Assembly: GCA_044227095.1 (NCBI GenBank)
Contig: JBGAFV010000001.1
Coordinates: 3,410,001 to 3,474,000 of the forward strand
DNA length: 64,000 nt
Reading direction: 5' to 3'
DNA from: JACMLD01 sp044227095
GTDB taxonomy: Bacteria > Bacteroidota > Bacteroidia > Chitinophagales > Chitinophagaceae
Shown here: piece by piece, positions 58,885 to 64,000 of the stretch
How the letters are laid out: every line of letters begins with the position of its first letter
Numbering within the stretch: the stretch's first letter is position 1
The notes under the pieces: model-generated
The model's input: only the letters and a program-made list of their open reading frames with translations
Database searches by the model: none
Told to the model about the DNA's origin: nothing
Made by a program: the position numbers and the translations under genes

Positions 58885-59871
58885 TCACTTACCTCCCGCT
58901 GACGGCTTGCCGTTTTTATTGGTTTCAATAGACTGTTTGTATTTACCAAACGCAAGTGCTATGCAATTAACCACCTCATCCTGTCCCTTTTCACTATTAA
59001 GGTATTCTTCTTCTTCTTTGTTGGTAAGAAAACCTGTTTCTACCAGTATGCTGGGCATGCCCGTGGCCTGCAATACCTGTATGCCCACATCACGTTGTTT
59101 TACACCATAGCTAATTCTGCCACTGGCTTTAAACTCATCTTCTACCAACGATGCCAGGTAAGCGCTGTTTTGAAAAAATCTTTTTTCATATAACTGTGTG
59201 CGGATAACGTTTTCGGGAGAATGAATATCAAATGCAGAAGCTTCGGCAGTGCTGTCTTCAATTACTTCACCCGTTTCATCGTTATTATTAATAGCATTCA
59301 GCTTTTCGCCTTGTTTTGCTGCTTTCCAAACATAGGTTTCTGTACCAATACGGGTGTTTTTTACAAGGTAAGATTCATAAATAGGTTCTGATACTGTTTT
59401 TTTGTGCTTCTTCTTGCCCTTACCCACCATAATAACTTTTTTTCTGTGGCCAACTACACGTTTCATATAATAACTGCCGGCAGGTTGCGGTGTAGCGTTG
59501 CAATGTATGCTGATGAAGAGATCGCCTTTTGAATCATTGGCAATTTTTGCACGGTTGTGAAGATCGTCCCTCAGGTTGGTGGCCCCGCCAGAACATGCAT
59601 CTGTAGTGCGGGTATACAACACCTTTATATCGGGGAAAGCTTTTTGAAGGGCATCGCCCAGCCGTAAAGCAATTTCTAGTGTAACATCTTTTTCAGTCGA
59701 TATCAGTCCATGTGCGCCGGGATATAAACCGCCATGGCCCGGATCTATAATTACAGTTTTAACTGCTGCTGTTTTTCCAAATCTGCGAGGGCTATCATTT
59801 TTATGATTGAAAGCAGATATTGAAATACAAAATAAAACAAGGGAACTAACAACAAAAAATCTCTTCATCAT
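58885..59871 (-). CDS. N-acetylmuramoyl-L-alanine amidase (Amidase_3)
   Basis: This exported 328-residue amidase cleaves the amide bond between MurNAc and the stem peptide. It has a signal peptide (VVSSLVLFCISISAF) and the zinc ligands of the family: His in IIDPGHGGLYPGAHG, Glu in STEKDVTLEIALRLGDAL, His in FISIHCNATPQ and Glu in SILVETGFLTNKEEE. A Lys-rich insert (HRKKVIMVGKGKKKHKK, about 150-165) interrupts the domain. Its position beside MlaD, OstA and divergent lptD is a conserved envelope layout in Bacteroidota. Two consecutive ATG codons open the gene. The C-terminus is next to a heptamer array. Confidence 0.93.
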   Translation of the reverse strand: MMKRFFVVSSLVLFCISISAFNHKNDSPRRFGKTAAVKTVIIDPGHGGLYPGAHGLISTEKDVTLEIALRLGDALQKAFPDIKVLYTRTTDACSGGATNLRDDLHNRAKIANDSKGDLFISIHCNATPQPAGSYYMKRVVGHRKKVIMVGKGKKKHKKTVSEPIYESYLVKNTRIGTETYVWKAAKQGEKLNAINNNDETGEVIEDSTAEASAFDIHSPENVIRTQLYEKRFFQNSAYLASLVEDEFKASGRISYGVKQRDVGIQVLQATGMPSILVETGFLTNKEEEEYLNSEKGQDEVVNCIALAFGKYKQSIETNKNGKPSAGGK

Positions 59872-59931
59872 GCAATAAAAAAACTTTTTAGGGTTTGATA
59901 ATCTTCACATTATCTTATAAAGGCGAAGCGT

Positions 59932-59939
59932 TATTTTTG
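59932..59939 (+). promoter_or_regulatory. Putative -7 box of lptD
   Basis: TATTTTTG fits the consensus exactly and ends 13 nt before the ATG at 59953, predicting a very short leader. Confidence 0.45.
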
Positions 59940-59952
59940 CCTCATTGTAACC

Positions 59953-62694
59953 ATGAACAACAAATCCAAAGGTAACTCAAAATACATTGTACCCATTATC
60001 ATTATGATAATGCTCTCGGGTATAACGTTGTTCAGTGCGGCAAATTATCCGCCTTCTCATGTTTTTTACAATGATTTAACAAGCGCTGTTGATACCATAC
60101 CATTTAAAGATACCATTCCGGTAAGAAATATACGTCAAAGAGACACTTCTATTAACAAGCGTCCCGATAGCAGCCGCTATAAAGATACAACCATACAGAA
60201 AAAAGATACCATTGATATAAAGACATCCAAAGATTCTCTTGATGCACCGGTTGATTATTCCGCATCAGACTCTATGGTAATGGATGTGCCCGCCAAAAAA
60301 ATCTGGTTGTATAACAATGCCAAGGTAAAATATAAAGACATTAACCTCGATGCTGGTATTATTAACCTCGACCAGGGTAATCAAAACGTTTATGGCTATT
60401 ATTTTCTGGATACTGCTGGCAAAAGAATCGGCCTTCCAAAATTTGTTCAGGGCGAAAACAATATGCAGGTAGACAGCCTTGCCTTTAATTTTAAAACGCA
60501 AAAGGGGGTTACATCCAACAGCTATACCACCCAGTCGGAAATGTTTGTGCATGCAGAAAAGATGAAGAAATATTCTGTTAACGAATATTATGCTCTCCGC
60601 GGCACTTTTACCACTTGCGATTTAGATACGCCGCATTTTGCCTTTCGTGCCAAAAAAATGAAACTGGTAAACCAGAAACTTGCGGTAACAGGTCCTGTTC
60701 ATGCAGAGTTTGAAGGTGTGCCAGTGCCTATTTATCTTCCGTTTGGTTTTTTCCCTTTATCGCAGGGACGGCATTCTGGTTTTATAGTGCCGCAGTTTAC
60801 GGCCAACGAACAGTTTGGTGTTGGTTTAGAAAACGGCGGTTATTATAAAGTATTGAATGATTATTTTGATCTTATGCTGCGGGGCGATATCTATTCTTAC
60901 GGCGGGTACAGGCTTAATATAACGCCAACCTACAGGGTAAGGTACCGCTACCAGGGCTCGCTAACATTCAGTTACCAGAATACACGCATTCTTAGCAATT
61001 ATGGAACAGAAGAGTTCACGTCTAACAAAAGCTGGAACATTAGCTGGAGCCATAGCGTAGACAGCAAAGCAAGACCGGGCCAGTCGTTTTCTGCAAGCGT
61101 AAATGCCGGCTCTACAAAATACAACCAGTACCTAACTACCAACCCTACCCGCAGTTACCAAAACCAGTTAAGTTCTTCAATTGCCTATTCAAAAAACTGG
61201 AACAACAAGTATAATCTTACCGCCACGGCCAATCACAGCCAGAATAATAATACAGGACTTATAAATTTAAACCTGCCTACTATTGGTTTTACAGTAAGCA
61301 CACTATATCCTTTTCAGAAAAAAGAAATTGTTGGTACACCAAAATGGTACGAGAAGCTGGGTATTGGGTTAAATACCAATTTAGCCAACCAGGCTTCTGT
61401 ATACGATTCTTTATTTAGTTTGAAACGCCTTCTGGATACCACGCAATGGGGCGCACAACATAGCGTACCTATCGCCATTGCATTGCCAGCGCTGGGGCCA
61501 TTTCAGATTGCGCCAGGTATATCTTACCGCGAAAACTGGTACTCAAGGAGAATTGAAAGAAGATATAATTTTAAGTCTGATAGTTTGGAAAACGTTGTTA
61601 GCAAAGGCTTCTACCGTTCCAGCGATGTGTCTTTTAGCCTTGGCGTAAATACAGCTCTCTTTGGTTTGCACGAATTTAGTAAGACAAGCCACATTATGGC
61701 TATACGCCATGTTATGCGTCCAACAGTAAGCGCTTCTTATAATCCCGGCCTTGCCGCAAAAGATTATTACAAACCCTATATTTCCAAAGACAGTACGCAA
61801 TACAACGGCTATCTTTCTTATTATGATGGAAGCATCTACGGTTCGCTAACCCGCCAAAAATTTGGTGGTTTAAGTTTTGGGCTTGATAATAACCTGGAGA
61901 TGAAAGTGCGTTCTAAAAAAGACACCAGCGAAGCAGGCATTAAAAAAATAAAACTGATTGATGGTTTTGGTTTTAATGGCAGTTATAATTTTATGGCTGA
62001 TTCTTTCCGGCTTTCTAATATTTCATTGTACCTGCGCAGTACATTGTTTGATAAAATAAACATTACAGCCGGCGCCAACCTGGATCCTTATTTGCGAAAT
62101 GATTCTACCGGTGCACCGATTGACAAATACGCATGGAACGGCAGTAAATTCAGCCTGGGAAAAATAACATCGGGCAACCTGGCTATTTCTACTTCTTTTA
62201 AAAGCAAACCAAAAGACAAGAAAACAGATTCATTGTCTAAATCTGCCTTTGCATCTGCACAAAGCAATGCTACTCCGCTAACGCTGGAAGAACAACAGGC
62301 GCAACTTACTTATATAAGAAGCAACCCGGCGGAATTTGCGGACTTTAATATTGACTGGTCTGTGAACATATCCTATTCACTCAATTTTACCCGTTCTTTA
62401 AAAAGCAATTTGATAGATTACCAGACCATCATTAATTCTAACGTAAATCTCAGCGGCGATTTTAACCTTACACCTCAATGGAAAGTAGGACTTAGCACCT
62501 ATTACGATTTTAATGGATCGGGCCTGCAAAACGTAAGCGCATTTATTTCAAGAAACCTGCATTGCTGGCAAATGTCTATCAATGTTTATTCGGGTTATAC
62601 AAAAGGTTTCAATATAACCATTAGCCCCAAAGCCGGTTTGCTGCGTGATTTAAAAATTAACCGCTCCAGGTACTTTTATAATGGACCTTATTGA
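59953..62694 (+). CDS. lptD: LPS-assembly protein LptD-like
   Basis: This 913-residue outer-membrane protein has an N-terminal membrane segment (YIVPIIIMIMLSGITLFSA). A Lys/Asp-rich linker precedes an OstA-like beta-jellyroll (WLYNNAKVKYKDINLDAGI, about 115-280) and the LptD barrel. The barrel section carries GPVHAEFEGVPVPIYLPFGFFP, HSGFIVPQFTANEQFGVGLENGGYY and Tyr/Asn-rich strands to the end (KAGLLRDLKINRSRYFYNGPY). With LptE it inserts LPS into the outer leaflet. lptE is not in the window. It is divergent from the amidase-MlaD-OstA group. Confidence 0.87.
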   Translation: MNNKSKGNSKYIVPIIIMIMLSGITLFSAANYPPSHVFYNDLTSAVDTIPFKDTIPVRNIRQRDTSINKRPDSSRYKDTTIQKKDTIDIKTSKDSLDAPVDYSASDSMVMDVPAKKIWLYNNAKVKYKDINLDAGIINLDQGNQNVYGYYFLDTAGKRIGLPKFVQGENNMQVDSLAFNFKTQKGVTSNSYTTQSEMFVHAEKMKKYSVNEYYALRGTFTTCDLDTPHFAFRAKKMKLVNQKLAVTGPVHAEFEGVPVPIYLPFGFFPLSQGRHSGFIVPQFTANEQFGVGLENGGYYKVLNDYFDLMLRGDIYSYGGYRLNITPTYRVRYRYQGSLTFSYQNTRILSNYGTEEFTSNKSWNISWSHSVDSKARPGQSFSASVNAGSTKYNQYLTTNPTRSYQNQLSSSIAYSKNWNNKYNLTATANHSQNNNTGLINLNLPTIGFTVSTLYPFQKKEIVGTPKWYEKLGIGLNTNLANQASVYDSLFSLKRLLDTTQWGAQHSVPIAIALPALGPFQIAPGISYRENWYSRRIERRYNFKSDSLENVVSKGFYRSSDVSFSLGVNTALFGLHEFSKTSHIMAIRHVMRPTVSASYNPGLAAKDYYKPYISKDSTQYNGYLSYYDGSIYGSLTRQKFGGLSFGLDNNLEMKVRSKKDTSEAGIKKIKLIDGFGFNGSYNFMADSFRLSNISLYLRSTLFDKINITAGANLDPYLRNDSTGAPIDKYAWNGSKFSLGKITSGNLAISTSFKSKPKDKKTDSLSKSAFASAQSNATPLTLEEQQAQLTYIRSNPAEFADFNIDWSVNISYSLNFTRSLKSNLIDYQTIINSNVNLSGDFNLTPQWKVGLSTYYDFNGSGLQNVSAFISRNLHCWQMSINVYSGYTKGFNITISPKAGLLRDLKINRSRYFYNGPY

Positions 62695-62695
62695 T

Positions 62696-63025
62696 AATGT
62701 GGAAATGTAAGGAATGCGGCAAATGTGGAAATTGTCTGAACCGGATTTATCGGATTTTTGGGATTGATGGATTTGTTGAATATTGATTTGCCGTACAAGA
62801 GAGTGACACAACGATGTTCGATAAAGCATAAATGCTGGGTTCAAAAACATTTATTACATTTTCATACATTTTATTTCAGCGCCTAAATCTGCGAATTTGC
62901 GGTTAAGTGCAATCATACATCTTATTCTATCTTAATCATCATAAAAACCTGCGTTCCATTTTTTATTCGCGCAGCGAATCATTTTCTTCATTTATCACAT
63001 TCCCACATTTCCACATTATCACATT
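62696..63025. repeat. Octamer AATGTG / CACATT repeats between lptD and plsC
   Basis: AATG units begin at 62696, 62704, 62713 and 62722, right after the lptD stop. CACATT units begin at 62996, 63004, 63012 and 63020, exactly 8 bp apart, right before the plsC stop. CACATT is the reverse complement of AATGTG, so the two blocks are inverted over a spacer of about 270 bp. The spacer holds GGATTT-type units (62741-62775) and a CTGCGAATT pair (62885-62902). No gene fits this 333-bp gap. Confidence 0.8.
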
Positions 63026-63027
63026 AA

Positions 63028-63759
63028 TCAGCGACTGTTTTTTACATAGTAATCCGTCATTATTCCAAACAATTTTTCTTTTAAACTTTCTACTGTATCG
63101 CCTTCTTTAATGTATACTGGTGGTAGAAAATGCATGCCCATTTTATGCGGAAACAAAGAGAAGAATGGTTTTTCGGGCATTACCTTTCTACTGTTAAATA
63201 TGAGCGAAGGCATTAGTGGTTTGCCTGTTGCAAGGGCCAGCCTGAATGCGCCATCGTGAAAAGATTTTAATGGCTGATCGGTCCTGTTTCTTGTGCCTTC
63301 CGGATAAATGCACATATGCAGGCCCATTTCAAGAATGTTTTTCATGCTTGTAAAACTTTCACGCCGGCTCGCTTCGCTATTGCGATCTACCAGTACACTT
63401 CCCATTTTATATAGCATACCGAACACCGGCGTTTTTGCAAGCTCGGCTTTTGCAATGGTTTTATTGCCACCGGGTATGCCGGGCGATGAAACAGGTACAT
63501 CTATAAACGCATTGTGGTTGCTGATGACAATATAATTTTCTCCCTTTGCAAAATTTTCTTTGCCCTTAACAGTAACCGGGCAACCAATCAGCGGCATGTA
63601 AATGCCCATCCATATCCTTGATACAAAAATAAAATTGCGTGTACGTTTTGGTTCGGCCTGGAAATAAATAATGCAGAACGGGATCATAAACAACAGCATG
63701 GTTACGATAAACCATATTAGTCCCCATATTGCCCAAATGCGACCGAGAATACTTTTCAT
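63028..63759 (-). CDS. plsC: 1-acyl-sn-glycerol-3-phosphate acyltransferase
   Basis: PlsC makes phosphatidate from lysophosphatidate and an acyl donor. This 243-residue membrane-associated enzyme has two N-terminal hydrophobic stretches (IWAIWGLIWFIVTMLLFMIP and nearby). The catalytic HX4D motif lies in SNHNAFIDVPVS (about residue 82). The second block is VDRNSEASRRESF and the third is MCIYPEGTRNRTD, which binds the glycerol phosphate. A -7 box ends 4 nt before the ATG. It is alone on the minus strand; the next gene, the probable ung end, is 196 bp upstream across an inverted repeat. Confidence 0.92.
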   Translation of the reverse strand: MKSILGRIWAIWGLIWFIVTMLLFMIPFCIIYFQAEPKRTRNFIFVSRIWMGIYMPLIGCPVTVKGKENFAKGENYIVISNHNAFIDVPVSSPGIPGGNKTIAKAELAKTPVFGMLYKMGSVLVDRNSEASRRESFTSMKNILEMGLHMCIYPEGTRNRTDQPLKSFHDGAFRLALATGKPLMPSLIFNSRKVMPEKPFFSLFPHKMGMHFLPPVYIKEGDTVESLKEKLFGIMTDYYVKNSR

Positions 63760-63763
63760 CCGT

Positions 63764-63771
63764 CAAATTTA
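63764..63771 (-). promoter_or_regulatory. Putative -7 box ending 4 nt before the plsC ATG
   Basis: TAAATTTG on the minus strand is an exact consensus match, followed by ACGG and then ATG. It is one of three genes in the window with this 4-nt spacing. Confidence 0.5.
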
Positions 63772-63788
63772 GTAATAGAACAACGATG

Positions 63789-63945
63789 GAACGCAGATTT
63801 TTATGATTGTTAAGAGGGCTTATGATTAATTGTTCTTAAACCCTTATAATGCTGATGTAAAAAAAGAGTATAATAATAACCAAGGTTTATGAGATTGTAA
63901 AACCTAAAATCATTATTATCATAAGAATCATGAAAATCTGCGTTC
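63789..63945. repeat. Long-range inverted repeat with 24-bp arms
   Basis: The arms 63789-63812 (beginning GAACGCAGATTTTTATGATT) and 63922-63945 are inverted copies with two mismatches, around a spacer of about 110 bp. The arm contains the CGCAGATT unit seen in the 20539 hairpin. It lies downstream of the probable ung stop and upstream of plsC, on the shared strand. Confidence 0.75.
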
Positions 63946-63955
63946 AATAATAATC

Positions 63956-64000
63956 CTACAACTTCCAGTCAATAGGATCAATTCCATTGCTTACCAGGTA
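63956..64000 (-). CDS. ung: Probable uracil-DNA glycosylase, last 14 codons
   Basis: The minus-strand frame entering from the window edge reads YLVSNGIDPIDWKL followed by TAG (63956-63958). The pattern xxxLxxxGxxPIDW resembles the C-terminus of family 1 uracil-DNA glycosylases, such as the RGETPIDW segment of the E. coli enzyme. Only 14 residues are visible, with none of the catalytic motifs (GQDPYH, HPSPLS), so the call rests on this tail alone. Confidence 0.5.
   Translation of the reverse strand, partial: YLVSNGIDPIDWKL

Overview
The window reads as one contiguous piece of a Bacteroidota chromosome, most likely a Chitinophagaceae-type organism. That placement is inference from gene content. 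It rests on a SusC/SusD pair, a type IX secretion C-terminal domain, DUF4294 and DUF5686 proteins, a Cys-type CcmE, a fused SpmA-SpmB protein, a lipid A-type envelope gene set, and many -7 promoter boxes of the Bacteroidota form TAnnTTTG with no Shine-Dalgarno sequences. Base composition is AT-rich and fairly even. I saw no tRNA, rRNA, CRISPR array, transposase, prophage or integrase.

Layout. 1-1.8 kb: the N-terminus of a protein resembling a Bacteroidota radical-SAM family, and two membrane proteins of unknown function. 2-7 kb: an agmatinase-like ureohydrolase, divergent from a cytochrome c maturation pair (ccmE, ccmF) and a DUF4294 protein. 7.2-12.6 kb: a thioredoxin-fold lipoprotein, a small exported protein, heptose-phosphate adenylyltransferase, a flippase-like membrane protein, panD and panC, with a divergent GT5-like protein. 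12.9-15.8 kb: metK, a Nudix hydrolase and a TrmH-family rRNA methyltransferase. 15.8-19.6 kb: two secreted proteins of unknown role beside an HTH regulator. 19.7-26.4 kb: HMG-CoA lyase, a GSCFA protein, a sugar-kinase-like phosphotransferase with a GH109-like oxidoreductase, MiaE and a BioF-like synthase. 27-37.8 kb: penicillin-acylase family protein, a DUF5686 receptor-like protein, TrhO, a lactonase propeller and a di-haem peroxidase. 38-46.5 kb: a large SdrD-B/T9SS protein, purC, and a TonB-dependent receptor with a fasciclin lipoprotein. 46.7-54.7 kb: ychF, SpmAB, and a SusC-SusD-lipoprotein operon. 55-64 kb: an envelope block (OstA-like, MlaD-like, amidase, divergent LptD), PlsC and the last codons of a probable uracil-DNA glycosylase.

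The genes describe an aerobic cell: di-haem peroxidase, c-type cytochrome maturation, and two oxygen-dependent tRNA hydroxylases (MiaE, TrhO). It has an LPS outer membrane and scavenges polymers or amino sugars through TonB-linked systems.

The most unusual content is not in the genes. The intergenic spaces carry several families of degenerate short-period tandem repeats: period 7 with core AGCT, and period about 8 with cores GATT/AATC, CACATT or CGCAAAG. Many are laid out as inverted arms able to fold into hairpins. They sit mainly just after stop codons, and in at least three genes the repeat itself supplies the stop codon. A second signal is a set of -7 boxes ending exactly 4 nt before the ATG (Nudix, purC, plsC), which predicts leaderless mRNAs. 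A 321-bp element bounded by 21-bp inverted repeats (24311-24631), a multi-palindrome block (33517-33682) and an unlisted 29-residue reading frame with its own terminator (26452-26756) are also worth checking.
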